Shown here in pieces: positions 44,187 through 53,136 of a DNA stretch of 64,000 nucleotides. Position 1 is the stretch's first letter. Every line of letters starts with the position of its first letter. The position numbers and the translations under genes were made by a program. Origin of the DNA: PGZG01 sp046292765 (lineage in GTDB: Bacteria; Pseudomonadota; Gammaproteobacteria; Pseudomonadales; Alcanivoracaceae); assembly GCA_046292765.1 (NCBI GenBank), contig JBKBQA010000003.1:347111-411110 (forward strand), read 5' to 3'. The notes under the pieces are model-generated. The model did not search any database, was not told where the DNA came from, and was given only the letters and a program-made list of their open reading frames with translations.

Positions 44187-45260
44187 ATGAAGTATGGCGT
44201 CTTTGTACTTTTGTACATGTCCCTTCTGGTTGTGAGTGGTTGTGTCAGTTACGGAAGTTTGATGCCGCCGCTGCTTCAGGCTGCGCAGAAAGGTGATCTT
44301 GAGGCTGTCAAGAAATTGCAGGCTGGTGGAGCGAGTATTCATCAACGAGGGGTGCTTAACGCGACAGTGTTGCACTACGCGGCCGCAAGCGGGAACCTCG
44401 ATTTGGTGAAGTATCTAGTAGAGAGCGGCATAGATGCCAATGCTAAGGATGTCAACGATACAACACCAATGCATCTTGCGGCATTTTCTGGCTATCTGGC
44501 GATAGTCCAGTATTTAGGTGACCGTGGAGTCGGCTTTGAAGGGCGCGCTGTGGTCACCCAGACCCCTTGGGGTACGAAGCTGAACTGTGCCTCCTCTGAG
44601 TCTTCGCAAGCCCGTGCATGCACTGGTCATGGTTGGACTCCCGCGCATTATGCAGTTTTTGGTAGCTTGAGGGGGGAGCTTAACCAGAAAGCTGCCAAAG
44701 ATATTCTTGGTGACCAGTTCAAGGAATCAATGAATATCTATGGGCATGTGGCAGTGCTGGATTTCCTTTTCTCCCAGGGAGCAGATATCAACTCGAGGGA
44801 TGGGTTTGGCAGGACATTGCTTTTCTATCCGGTGATTCTCGGGGCACCAGACCTGCTGAAATATCTCGTAGTTGAAGGGGCAGACGTGAACATCAGGGAT
44901 AATTTCGGGATGTCCGCTCTGGATTGGCTTGATCGCCCAACGGACGAGATCGTGAACGAGCGGCACTTGCAAACATCGCTTTTGGCCAAGCATGGCGGCA
45001 AGGATATGGATATGGATGGTGTGAGGGAGATAGTGAATCAGTACGCTTCTGTTGCTTCTGGTTACGGCGAGTCAGGCGTGGCGCGTTCTGTTCATGAGCC
45101 CGGTTTCATGGAAAATGTTCGAGGGACGGCCGTTGAGTGCGCGAAGCTATTCGCTGGGGTTAAGGCCTGTGAACAGCTACCCTTTCCGTTTTCCACAGGT
45201 TGCGAGAAAGTGGTTAGAGCCAAGTTTAACAAGATGATATGTCAGGCCATTCCCATGTAG
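44187..45260 (+). CDS. Ankyrin-repeat lipoprotein
   Basis: A 357-residue exported protein: lipobox VVSGC after a short leader, then ankyrin repeats (ATVLHYAAASGNLDLVKYLV, TPMHLAAFSGYLAIVQYLGD, a cysteine-containing insert, TPAHYAVFGSLRG, AVLDFLFSQGADINSRD, DLLKYLVVEGADVNIRD), and a cysteine-containing C-terminal tail. It probably binds a protein partner in the periplasm. The ATG at 44187 has GGAG upstream; 44169 is also possible. The base content is clearly more AT-rich than its neighbours, and the flanking orn remnant marks it as inserted DNA. Confidence 0.75.
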   Translation: MKYGVFVLLYMSLLVVSGCVSYGSLMPPLLQAAQKGDLEAVKKLQAGGASIHQRGVLNATVLHYAAASGNLDLVKYLVESGIDANAKDVNDTTPMHLAAFSGYLAIVQYLGDRGVGFEGRAVVTQTPWGTKLNCASSESSQARACTGHGWTPAHYAVFGSLRGELNQKAAKDILGDQFKESMNIYGHVAVLDFLFSQGADINSRDGFGRTLLFYPVILGAPDLLKYLVVEGADVNIRDNFGMSALDWLDRPTDEIVNERHLQTSLLAKHGGKDMDMDGVREIVNQYASVASGYGESGVARSVHEPGFMENVRGTAVECAKLFAGVKACEQLPFPFSTGCEKVVRAKFNKMICQAIPM

Positions 45261-45277
45261 TCGGTTTCGATGCGGTG

Positions 45278-45345
45278 TGGCCCAGCGCTGGAAGCCTGCA
45301 GTGCTGGATGGCGTAGAAAAATGGGCGCAAGGTGTTCAGTATCCG
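45278..45345 (+). pseudogene. Decayed copy of the orn 3' end
   Basis: TGGCCCAGCGCTGGAAGCC and the bases after it match the 3' part of orn (44025-44152): reading gives AQRWKPAVLDGV where orn has ARRWKPEVLEGV. An internal piece of about 60 bases is lost, after which CAAGGTGTTCAGTATCCGA matches the orn end CAAGTGTTCAGCATCTGA, with the stop mutated. It is a leftover from insertion or duplication at the orn 3' end. Confidence 0.75.
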
Positions 45346-45349
45346 AGGA

Positions 45350-46225
45350 TTATTGCCGCATCCCGTCCAGAAACTTCAGATAATGCAACGCCACCGCCTC
45401 TGGCGCCTCCATCTGCGGGTAATGACCAATCTCGGGTAGCTCGGCGAGGTAGTCAAACGGTAACCCCAGCTCACGAAAACGCGCCACCATGTGGGCGCCG
45501 GACACCGGGTCGGCGGAGCCATTGATCATTGCCACAGGCACTCTGGCGTCGCGAATGGCTGTGATCCAGCGCGTCCGATGCCGGCGGCGGTCGCGCATGT
45601 AGGTGATCAGGTTGTGGAAAATATGCTTTCCATCATTGTGCATCACCAGCGCCCAGTAATCCGCCAGCTCCTGCGCGTCCGGTTTGGTCCGGGCACCAAA
45701 CACCCTCGACATGGCGCGATCAAAGATGCGCTTGTTGGAGAGCCGGTTCACCAGTGGCCCGAGCGGACTCAGTAGCAATTTCTGCGTCAGCAAGGCGCGG
45801 TGGGTTTCGGGGAACAGGCCGCCGTTCAGAAAGCACACCGACTGCCACTCGCCGGCCCCGGTGCCGTGGTTCTGGCGCATTAATAGCTCCTGTGCCACTG
45901 TGTCGCCGTAATCGTGCGCCAGCACGTGAAAGTGATCGAGGCCAAGCTGCCGCACCAGCTGCTCGACAATGTCCGCCTGTTCATGAATCGAGTAGACATG
46001 TTGCGCCGGCTTGCTGGAAAACCCGAAGCCGAGCATATCCATCGCCACCACCCGGTAGTGTCTCGTCAGCGCCGGCCAGATCCGGTGCCAGTCCCAGCTC
46101 GCGGTAGGGAAGCCATGGATCAGCAGCAGGGTGCCCCGACGTGCCACCCCCTCATCCACTACGAAAATATTGAAGCCACTCACATGATAGTGACTGCCGC
46201 GCTGCTGCCATTCTACCGGACGCAT
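45350..46225 (-). CDS. Alpha/beta hydrolase with aspartate nucleophile (dehalogenase/epoxide hydrolase-like)
   Basis: A 291-residue alpha/beta hydrolase. The oxyanion hole is LIHGFPTASWDW, and the nucleophile elbow AHDYGDT has aspartate, as in haloalkane dehalogenases and epoxide hydrolases; the histidine is in EIGHYPQMEAP. The ATG at 46223-46225 is chosen because GGAGG precedes it. Its 3' end abuts the orn remnant, so it was probably the original neighbour of orn. Substrate unknown. Confidence 0.8.
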   Translation of the reverse strand: MRPVEWQQRGSHYHVSGFNIFVVDEGVARRGTLLLIHGFPTASWDWHRIWPALTRHYRVVAMDMLGFGFSSKPAQHVYSIHEQADIVEQLVRQLGLDHFHVLAHDYGDTVAQELLMRQNHGTGAGEWQSVCFLNGGLFPETHRALLTQKLLLSPLGPLVNRLSNKRIFDRAMSRVFGARTKPDAQELADYWALVMHNDGKHIFHNLITYMRDRRRHRTRWITAIRDARVPVAMINGSADPVSGAHMVARFRELGLPFDYLAELPEIGHYPQMEAPEAVALHYLKFLDGMRQ

Positions 46226-46337
46226 GGGGGCCTCCCGACTCCTGACGCTGTATTGAACGGAAATTGCAATTCTGGCTCCAAACCGGTATCCCTGAATGTC
46301 GGGATCATGCACCGGACAATAACAAAGAGAGACCGCC

Positions 46338-48209
46338 ATGAGTGAGACACAGTGGGACTATTTGATTCAGCGTGCGTTGCTATTTGATGGTAGCGGCGCG
46401 CCACCAGTGCGTGAAGATATTGCCGTGGCCGGCGGTCGCATCGCCGCCCGTGGCAGCAACCTGCCGGCGGGGAAGGCCCGCTCGCTGATCGACGGCCGTG
46501 GCCACTGGGCAATGCCCGGGCTGTTCGATATCCACACCCACTATGATCTTGAGCTCGAAGTGGCGCCGGGGCTGCCGGAATCCGTTCGTCATGGCACCAC
46601 CACGGTGGTGATCGCCAATTGCAGCCTTGGTCTCGCTTTTGGCGCCCAGCGAAAGCAAGGCGCCGACCCCATCGTCGATTGCTATGCGCGGGTCGAGAAC
46701 ATCCCCAAATCCGTGCTGCGCGCCACCGCCGACCGGGTTGATTGGCACAACCCGCGCGAGTACCTGCAGCACCTCAATCGTCTCTCGCTGGGTCCTAATG
46801 TGGTGGTGTTGCTGCCGCACTCCATGCTGCGCATCGAGGTGATGGGCTTTGAGGCCAGCATCTCCCGAGACCCCAGCGAAGAGGAGCTGCAAAAAATGGA
46901 GGCGCTGCTGGAACAGGCACTGGACGACGGCTATGCCGGCATGTCCACCGATGCGTTGCCGTTCCATTACCTTGCCAATCAACCCAATACGGGCAAAACC
47001 ATTCCCACCCAGTTCGCCAAATACAACGAACTGAAACGCCTCACCGACGTGTTGCGCAGACGGGAAGCGGTGTGGCAGGCGACACCGCCCAAAGACAGCA
47101 CCATCGGTACCATCCGCACCTTCCTGCTGTGCTCCGGTCGTCTGCATGGCAAGCCATTGAAAACCACAGTCGTGGCGGCGCTCGATGTGCAGGCCAATCG
47201 CAAGATCGTCCGTCTTGGTCGACTGCTGGCGCGGGCGCTGAACTCCCGCTTCGTCAATGGTGACTTCCACCTGCAGGCGCTGGCAGCGCCGTTCAAAGTC
47301 TGGTCCGACGGCGCCGTGACGCCGCTGTCGGAAGAGATTCCGGAACTGCGGGCCCTGAATGAAATTGATCTTGAAAACCGAGGTGGCCGTCGTCGCGTGC
47401 TCGACGATCCGGACTACCAGCGCCGCTTCCGTGCCATGTGGTTGCATGGCAAGACCGGCTTCGGCGCGGCGCGCCTGAAGAGAATTCTGCGGCTGGAGGA
47501 TTACGCTTTTAACCGCACGCTAGCGGACATGGTCATCGATCTTTGCCCGCTAGAGGATTGGCAGGGCCTCACATTCCAACAAGTGTTTGATCGCGTGCTG
47601 GCGGCCCGGCAGGGAAGCGCCAGTGCACTGGGCGAGCGCGAAAAAAGCGTGCTCGCCGAATCGTTCAGCACGGTGCAGGACGAGGCCGACTTCATGCTCG
47701 CCATGCTCCGAACCTTCGATCTGGAGCTGAGCTGGTACACGGTGTCTGCCAACCGTAACGAAGCGCTGGTGCGCGAGCTGCTGATGGATCCACTACTGCT
47801 ACCCGGCTTCAATGATAGCGGCGCGCACCTCACTAACATGGCGTTCTACGATGGCAATCTGCGTGGCCTTAAGCTCGCGGCACAAGGCGGCGAAGAGGAT
47901 GTGGCCTATCTGGTGAAACGGCTCACCCGCGATGCTGCCGAGGTGTTCCGTGTTAAAGGCGGCACCGTCGAAGTGGGAGATCAAGCCGATCTCATCCTGA
48001 TCGACCCGCAGGCACTGCAACAACTCGATCACCACAGCACCGTGCAACGCATCTACCGCGACGAGTTTTCCCACAATCAGCTGGTCAACCGCACCGACGG
48101 CGTGGTGCCATTGGTGATGATCAAGGGTCATCCGGCCTGGCGAAGCGATCGCTTTGAAGCGGGTTTTGGCCGGCAGAAGTTCGGGAAGGTACTGGAGACA
48201 GTGTTTTGA
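46338..48209 (+). CDS. Amidohydrolase (N-acyl-D-amino-acid deacylase-like)
   Basis: A 623-residue metal-dependent amidohydrolase. The N-terminal beta-sandwich strand is VDG-like (RSLIDGRGHWAMPGLFDIHTHYD) with the HTH metal histidines. The rest matches the D-aminoacylase-type plan with GYAGMSTDALPF and DSGAHLTNM. Such proteins are widespread in Alcanivorax and relatives, where the true substrate is unknown. Divergent from the alpha/beta hydrolase gene. Confidence 0.8.
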   Translation: MSETQWDYLIQRALLFDGSGAPPVREDIAVAGGRIAARGSNLPAGKARSLIDGRGHWAMPGLFDIHTHYDLELEVAPGLPESVRHGTTTVVIANCSLGLAFGAQRKQGADPIVDCYARVENIPKSVLRATADRVDWHNPREYLQHLNRLSLGPNVVVLLPHSMLRIEVMGFEASISRDPSEEELQKMEALLEQALDDGYAGMSTDALPFHYLANQPNTGKTIPTQFAKYNELKRLTDVLRRREAVWQATPPKDSTIGTIRTFLLCSGRLHGKPLKTTVVAALDVQANRKIVRLGRLLARALNSRFVNGDFHLQALAAPFKVWSDGAVTPLSEEIPELRALNEIDLENRGGRRRVLDDPDYQRRFRAMWLHGKTGFGAARLKRILRLEDYAFNRTLADMVIDLCPLEDWQGLTFQQVFDRVLAARQGSASALGEREKSVLAESFSTVQDEADFMLAMLRTFDLELSWYTVSANRNEALVRELLMDPLLLPGFNDSGAHLTNMAFYDGNLRGLKLAAQGGEEDVAYLVKRLTRDAAEVFRVKGGTVEVGDQADLILIDPQALQQLDHHSTVQRIYRDEFSHNQLVNRTDGVVPLVMIKGHPAWRSDRFEAGFGRQKFGKVLETVF

Positions 48210-48212
48210 GTG

Positions 48213-48241
48213 GTGGAGAGCGGCCATCGGAAGCCGCTCCC
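48213..48241. terminator. Small hairpin after the amidohydrolase gene
   Basis: GGAGAGCGGC and GCCGCTCC pair with a one- to two-base bulge around CATCGGAA, between two convergent genes. No T-tract is seen, so it is a weak terminator candidate. Confidence 0.4.
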
Positions 48242-48247
48242 TTGGCA

Positions 48248-48784
48248 CTAATCCCAGTTTGAAGCAGGCCTCGCCGTCGTGCCCAGTTCACATCTGACAC
48301 GTTCAATGATCTGGCGTTGAGCCTCGGAAGGAGGGCCCTCCAGATTGGCGACGTCTACCAGAATGCCGACGAATGATGACGCCATGTCCGGAGTGAAACG
48401 AGCAATGCTAGGCTGCAGGATATGTCTTACGCCTTCACCAAGGTTAAGCTCGTCCTTGACCAGATGGGACGATGCAGAGAAAAGGTCCATAGCAGACTGA
48501 TCATTAAGGTGGAAATGCGATCGAAATATAGCGATTACAGACGCTTTCTGTTCCCGACTGATCTCGCCCTCCTGTTTGAGAGTGCCAACGATGATCGCAG
48601 CAGCGGCCTCCATTGGCTTGGACAAATTATACAGAGGTCTCGTACCGTACAGCTTTGCCCATCGTCTCCTTCTGGCCCAGGTAAAGGGGTTGAAAGAGTT
48701 CAGATCAACACCGGATCCCTGCAGAGAGTTAAGAGCCCAAATCAGGCCGGCCAATGCGGTAATGGCTGCGATAGCAAAATGCAT
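48248..48784 (-). CDS. TerB-like helical protein with membrane anchor
   Basis: A 178-residue protein with an N-terminal membrane helix (MHFAIAAITALAGLIWAL) and, from about residue 65, a helical domain of TerB/DjlA-N type (KQEGEISREQKASVIAIFRS, then FVGILVDVANLEGPPSEAQ). Acidic side chains at the usual helix ends suggest metal binding. The ATG at 48782-48784 has a G-rich site upstream. No tellurite genes adjoin it; the role is unknown. Confidence 0.5.
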   Translation of the reverse strand: MHFAIAAITALAGLIWALNSLQGSGVDLNSFNPFTWARRRRWAKLYGTRPLYNLSKPMEAAAAIIVGTLKQEGEISREQKASVIAIFRSHFHLNDQSAMDLFSASSHLVKDELNLGEGVRHILQPSIARFTPDMASSFVGILVDVANLEGPPSEAQRQIIERVRCELGTTARPASNWD

Positions 48785-49206
48785 AGAATGTCCCCCCGGA
48801 CTGATGAGCATGTCTGACTGGTAAGCGCCCCGCACTGGCTAACCTGAGGAGCGACCGGCCGTTGGTGCTGGCGACATCGACAACAATAATACGAATGGAG
48901 CCAATGGGTCTCACTTTGATACAGGCTGATATCAAAATAGGGCCATGCTGGCGATGTGCTGCTGATCTGCCGATAAGTGATGTTTATAGCCTAGCTGGCC
49001 GAACCTGTCGATTCTGAAGTCTGCTGATCTCGCCAGGAGGGCAGGTTCAGCGTTTGATGCAGTTAGGCAGCCACATGGTTTCCCGGAAAACCAATTTTTT
49101 CGGGCGGTTGTGGAGCATGCAGGCTGATGCCTGGTCGCCGCTTGTGGCAGCGTAGCGGTTGGCGTAGCGTGAACAGAAGGCAGCGCCCCGTTGCGCCGGA
49201 GGCCGC
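48785..49206. other. Intergenic region without a supported gene
   Basis: These 422 bases lie between the TerB-like gene and marC, which are divergent. I find no conserved ORF. The right end carries the GGAGG ribosome-binding site of marC. A GTTAGGC-like heptamer occurs near 49070 but no paired RYYYAAC or stem was found. Confidence 0.5.
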
Positions 49207-49839
49207 ATGACAGACACCGCCATCGTTGCGTTTGCTACCTTCATTGCCACCATTGGTCCGGTGGATGTGGCGGCGATTTTTGCTGCCCTGACGGCCAACG
49301 CCAGCCCGCAACATCGTCGCACCATGGCGTTGCGGGGCACCCTGATTGCCGCCGTGATTCTGGTGCTGTTTGCATTGGTGGGAGAGCGCCTGCTCTCGAC
49401 GTTGGGCATCACCCTTGCCGCCCTGCGCACTGCCGGCGGCGTATTGCTGCTACTGATCGGCATCGACATGGTGTTTGCGCGTGATTCTGGCGCCGTCTCC
49501 ACCACCGACGAGGAAGAGCTGGAGGCGGCGTCAAAGGCCGATATCTCCGTGTTCCCCATCGCCACCCCCCTGATTGCCGGCCCCGGCGCCATGGGCGCTG
49601 CCATCCTGTTGATGGCTGACGCTGAAGGTGACGTGAGTCGGCAGTTCGCGGTCATGGCCGCGCTGGCCGTGGCACTGATTCTGACCCTGATATCACTGCT
49701 GCTGGCCAGCCAGATCCACCGGCTGCTTGGCGTCACCGGCATGCATGTCATCAGCCGCGTGATGGGAATCCTGCTTGCCGCGCTGGCGGTGCAGTTCGTA
49801 TTCGACGGCGTGAGCCAAAGCGGGATTTTTTCCGGTTAA
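49207..49839 (+). CDS. MarC family integral membrane protein
   Basis: A 210-residue protein with about six membrane helices and the MarC family features: FIATIGPVDVAAIF at the first helix, PIATPLIAGPGAM in the middle, and GILLAALAVQFVFDGV at the end. The function of the family is unknown; the early link to multiple antibiotic resistance was not upheld. The ATG at 49207 has GGAGG upstream. It is the last gene on the stable side of the cassette region. Confidence 0.88.
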   Translation: MTDTAIVAFATFIATIGPVDVAAIFAALTANASPQHRRTMALRGTLIAAVILVLFALVGERLLSTLGITLAALRTAGGVLLLLIGIDMVFARDSGAVSTTDEEELEAASKADISVFPIATPLIAGPGAMGAAILLMADAEGDVSRQFAVMAALAVALILTLISLLLASQIHRLLGVTGMHVISRVMGILLAALAVQFVFDGVSQSGIFSG

Positions 49840-49916
49840 GCAGCTGTGATGGTCCCGCCAGATGCTATCAGGCATCGACGGCGGGACAGGCCGAGCTGCA
49901 GCGCAAGGCGTTATCT
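49840..49916. repeat. attC-like hairpin or terminator after marC
   Basis: Arms GCAGCT...GTCCCGCC (49840-49859) and GGCGGGAC...AGCTGC (49880s-49899) form an interrupted stem, followed by GTTATCT at 49910-49916, which contains the stop codon of the next gene. Stop-in-core arrangement is shared with the true cassettes to the right. A proper left RYYYAAC box is missing, so it is either a decayed terminal attC or simply a terminator. Confidence 0.4.
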
Positions 49917-50543
49917 GCGAGAGAGCATTTTTCTGATCTCGTCGTTCAGCTCCTTGAAGACATGGCGGGGACTCACTTCATCGAGCATCTCAACAATTAA
50001 CCGGCTTTGCTCTACCGTCAACTGACGATTTCCGGTGAGGCTTTCGAGTTTGACTTTAACAACGTGGTTGCGAATATCTTCTTCCAATGCTCGGTTGGCA
50101 ACCAGATCAGATATGACTTTGCTTGATTTGGCAAACTGGATGAAATCCTTGTTCAACAAATCATAAGAAAGTTCGCCTTTGCGGTTGGTATACGCTTTGA
50201 CAACGGCCGCATACTCAGCACTGTCAACCGTAGCAAGCTCCTCTGCAGTCTCCTCCTGAGCGCTGAGATCTTCCTTATCCCCGCTGAGCTTGATTTTGCC
50301 GCGACGGGAATAGGGCATTCCAGACGTCAGCTCCATTGCCTCTTCAAAGGCTTCGAGTGGAAACCGTTCCAGATCCGTGTTGTGCGAAGGGGCCGGCGTT
50401 CCAGACTTCCTGTTCACGGTTGCCAAGCCTGGTGCGTCGGTGTCATAGCGCATGATAACGATGCCAGAATGACCGCCCCGGAGTTTCTGGCGGTAAGCCG
50501 CAGCCTCTATGCTGGACAATTCAACTATTGTAGTCCTTATCAT
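49911..50543 (-). CDS. Hypothetical protein, charged and helical
   Basis: A 210-residue soluble protein of a kind I do not recognise. The first 40 residues look beta-rich (IRTTIVELSSIEAAAYRQKL), and the rest is charged and helical, ending LNDEIRKMLSRR. An AGGAG site precedes the ATG at 50541-50543. No signal peptide. The base content is lower in GC than in marC. The stop codon lies in a GTTATCT heptamer, as in cassette genes, so it may be an old cassette. Confidence 0.5.
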   Translation of the reverse strand: MIRTTIVELSSIEAAAYRQKLRGGHSGIVIMRYDTDAPGLATVNRKSGTPAPSHNTDLERFPLEAFEEAMELTSGMPYSRRGKIKLSGDKEDLSAQEETAEELATVDSAEYAAVVKAYTNRKGELSYDLLNKDFIQFAKSSKVISDLVANRALEEDIRNHVVKVKLESLTGNRQLTVEQSRLIVEMLDEVSPRHVFKELNDEIRKMLSRR

Positions 50544-50745
50544 AAAAATCTCCTTTTCGAAGCTTGTAATGGGTGCTAGAAATTAGCCGTGCTAACCACC
50601 GGTTTAGCCGCTTGCCAATCTCCTTATTGGAATGCTTCTTTCCTCAGAAGATCGGAGATTCCTGAGATATAAGACTGAATGCCCAATCTATCACTTTTCT
50701 TGATGTTCGCTGAAGCGGACATAAGCATGAGGTAAAGAGCCAAGG

Positions 50746-50859
50746 TCAGAAGCCTTTCAGCGTATATGGCACAAACCTTGCCAGCAATGCAGGGCAAATG
50801 AAAGGCACCAGGATAGAAGCCGCCGAGATGGAAACGACACGATCCTTGATGCCAGTCAT
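50746..50859 (-). CDS. Diverged short relative of the multi-copy membrane-protein cassette
   Basis: A 37-residue frame starting MTGIKDRVVSISAASILV. It aligns with the repeated cassette protein (GIKDRAVPISAVSFLV) found at 53.7, 58.1, 58.4 and 62.5 kb, and about 45 bases of DNA also match. Here the start is ATG, and the hydrophobic helix is followed by a short, different tail. A longer frame at the same place in another reading frame is a shadow. It may be a remnant. Confidence 0.45.
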   Translation of the reverse strand: MTGIKDRVVSISAASILVPFICPALLARFVPYTLKGF

Positions 50860-50883
50860 CCGAACACATGCTTGTACCATCAA

Positions 50884-52986
50884 CTACTTCAACCGCAGGC
50901 CAACGATGATCTCTTCCAGGCCGACGCCTTGTCCCAGCACCTTCTCGCTGAGAGCAGGAACCTGAGCAGACTCTTCCATGCTGATACCTGTCAGTCGTGC
51001 GAGCAGGATGCTTTCCAGTAATGCCGCATCGTTACGTGATCTGCGGCCCTGCTGAATCTTTTGGAAGACAATCGGCATCATGCTTTCTGCAACAAAGGTT
51101 TCCATAAAGGGGGAAATATAGGTTGCGTAGTACTGGCTTGTGATGCCGCCGTCATTGGTGCCTGTGCGTTTGGCGTTATTGCAATTCATAGACTGAGAGC
51201 GGTCAGTGCGGGTGCATGGACCATTGCTCCACTGACCGCCACTGACCGGCCCCTGATATGTTCGCGTGGGTTGTCCCTTGTGCGCCACTTCAGCTGCCAT
51301 GGACAGGGCAAAGGTGTAATTGACATGGAATGTCGTGACGGTGGTGAATACTTCCTCATGCTCGATGGCCTGGGCCTGCTGTAACAGCCTTCGCGATTGG
51401 CCGGTATGGTGCTCGATGCTGGCTTGTGTTCCAGCGGAGGCCTGGCCGGCAAAGTTGCCCACACCGTATTGCAGCATTCTCGTGCCACCCACATTGACCT
51501 CCCGAACGCGATAGTCATACATCTTTCGGGCGGTGTCTTTCATTGACTCCGAGGCGGCATTCCATTGCGCCATGCGCGCTTTCTGCGCAGCTTCGCTTGC
51601 CGCTTTCTGAAGCATTTCTCTCCGATGACGGGACTCACTCGTTTCGGCCCACTCTGACTCGGTGACCTGTGAGGTGGTATTTTCTTTCCGAGAGTAAGCG
51701 TCTTGAGTCATGGTGAGCTTGATCTGACAATCGGATTGTCTGGAGCCAACGGCCAGTAACGGATAGTTTTGTTCAGCCCAGTAGTGGTGGTGCCGTTTGA
51801 GCGAGGAAGTGACGAAATACTCAAACTGCCTTTTGTTCACCGTAGAGCCCAGCCAGAATTGGCCACGCTCGATATTGGCCCCCGGGTAAGAGGTGGCGGT
51901 GACATAGCAGCCATATTGCTTGCTGAGCAAGGCAGAGGTCTTCTGCAGCTCTTCACTAACACCGGGATAGACACCACCGAGTGACTCCTTGGAAGCCTGA
52001 TTCAATAGCACCATCGATACTAGAAGATTGCCTGCCTCCCGATTGGATTTGGCTTTGGCGAGCAGTGCTTCAATCTTCTTTCCATCAAGGCCGTCCGTCG
52101 AGATGCCGGTTTGCAGCCGAGCATAGTCAGCCAGCCTTACAAAGGCATCCTCCATAAACCCATAATGGCCGGGGTCGCGGTGGGGGGGCATCTTTGTAGT
52201 GCGGATTTCATCAAGTACGCCAGACATCCGGGTCAGAAGTTCGGTCATGAAAGTCTGGTTCGGGAATGAGCCGTCGTTCTTGACACCCACGGCCTTTCTG
52301 GCTTCGCTGGCATAGTTTTCAAGGTTGGCCACCGAATCAATACTCCATTGGTTCAGGTAGGAGTAGTACTGGTGAGTCTTGACTGGCTTCTGGAACGCCA
52401 CGTCGTGGTTGAAGAAAGTGTAGTTTGCCAGACTTGCGGTGTTGGGGAGCGCCCACCAGGAATCGGAGTAGAACGAGCGAACATAGCCATAGTTGGTGAA
52501 GAACATGCCAGCGTGAAAACGGCTCTTGCTATTGGGGTCTGCGGTGAAGGAGACGCTGTGTGACACCCTGCAGTTAAAGCACCAGGTTAACCCTTCCTCA
52601 TTTTCGAACGTGCCTTGTCCAAGCCACACATTCCAGAACCGGGTGTCCCGTGTCTGCATCCGGAAATTGGGGCCGCCTCCAACGCGCCCCACCGACGTTA
52701 AACGGTCCTGACCAATAAAGGTCAATCCTTTGGCTACGTTGGTTGGCAGCGTGAGATAGGTTGCTACCTCCAACTCGATGTGGTCATAGTCCCGAACCTG
52801 AGCCAGATCGTCCGGGTTCTCGAAGTTGATGGGGATGCGCTCATCGCCGCGCACGATGGTGCCTTGCTGGCTGGTTTTGTAGGGCGGTCGCGGCTCGTCG
52901 AGCCAACTGGCGGAATTGGGGCCTGTGGCACAGCCGGCGACCAGTAATACCGTGAAAGCTACCGCTAGTGACAATCGTATGAACAT
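50884..52986 (-). CDS. Large lipoprotein of unknown function
   Basis: A 700-residue exported lipoprotein (lipobox VAGC after MFIRLSLAVAFTVLL). Domains are not recognised. Visible features are an N-terminal part rich in aromatic residues, a cysteine pair in TWCFNCRVS, a middle charged helix (EMLQKAASEAAQKARMAQ) and a tyrosine-rich segment. An AAGGAG site precedes the ATG. It stands between the diverged cassette relative and a YeaQ-like gene and may belong to the old end of the cassette region. A second unknown lipoprotein (59133-60332) shares WEQSDAEY-like aromatic style but no clear homology. Confidence 0.6.
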   Translation of the reverse strand: MFIRLSLAVAFTVLLVAGCATGPNSASWLDEPRPPYKTSQQGTIVRGDERIPINFENPDDLAQVRDYDHIELEVATYLTLPTNVAKGLTFIGQDRLTSVGRVGGGPNFRMQTRDTRFWNVWLGQGTFENEEGLTWCFNCRVSHSVSFTADPNSKSRFHAGMFFTNYGYVRSFYSDSWWALPNTASLANYTFFNHDVAFQKPVKTHQYYSYLNQWSIDSVANLENYASEARKAVGVKNDGSFPNQTFMTELLTRMSGVLDEIRTTKMPPHRDPGHYGFMEDAFVRLADYARLQTGISTDGLDGKKIEALLAKAKSNREAGNLLVSMVLLNQASKESLGGVYPGVSEELQKTSALLSKQYGCYVTATSYPGANIERGQFWLGSTVNKRQFEYFVTSSLKRHHHYWAEQNYPLLAVGSRQSDCQIKLTMTQDAYSRKENTTSQVTESEWAETSESRHRREMLQKAASEAAQKARMAQWNAASESMKDTARKMYDYRVREVNVGGTRMLQYGVGNFAGQASAGTQASIEHHTGQSRRLLQQAQAIEHEEVFTTVTTFHVNYTFALSMAAEVAHKGQPTRTYQGPVSGGQWSNGPCTRTDRSQSMNCNNAKRTGTNDGGITSQYYATYISPFMETFVAESMMPIVFQKIQQGRRSRNDAALLESILLARLTGISMEESAQVPALSEKVLGQGVGLEEIIVGLRLK

Positions 52987-53136
52987 GGCTCCTTCCCCCG
53001 ATCTGTGGTGGTATCAATCCTGATTGACAACAGTGATGCTAGCGGGGGCCTTAACCTAAATCCAGCGTTGCCTGGTATGTTTTCAATGCGCGCAAGGAGG
53101 CTGTCTTGGGCTGGCTGGACATTCAGATGAGCTGCT

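Noticed and set aside
49047..49751. 234-codon minus-strand frame over marC
   Set aside because: marC on the plus strand has a ribosome-binding site and all family motifs; the minus frame is serine/alanine-rich shadow.
50624..50869. 81-codon frame starting MCSDDWHQGSC
   Set aside because: It is out of frame with the segment that matches the repeat cassette protein; the 37-codon frame at 50746-50859 is preferred.
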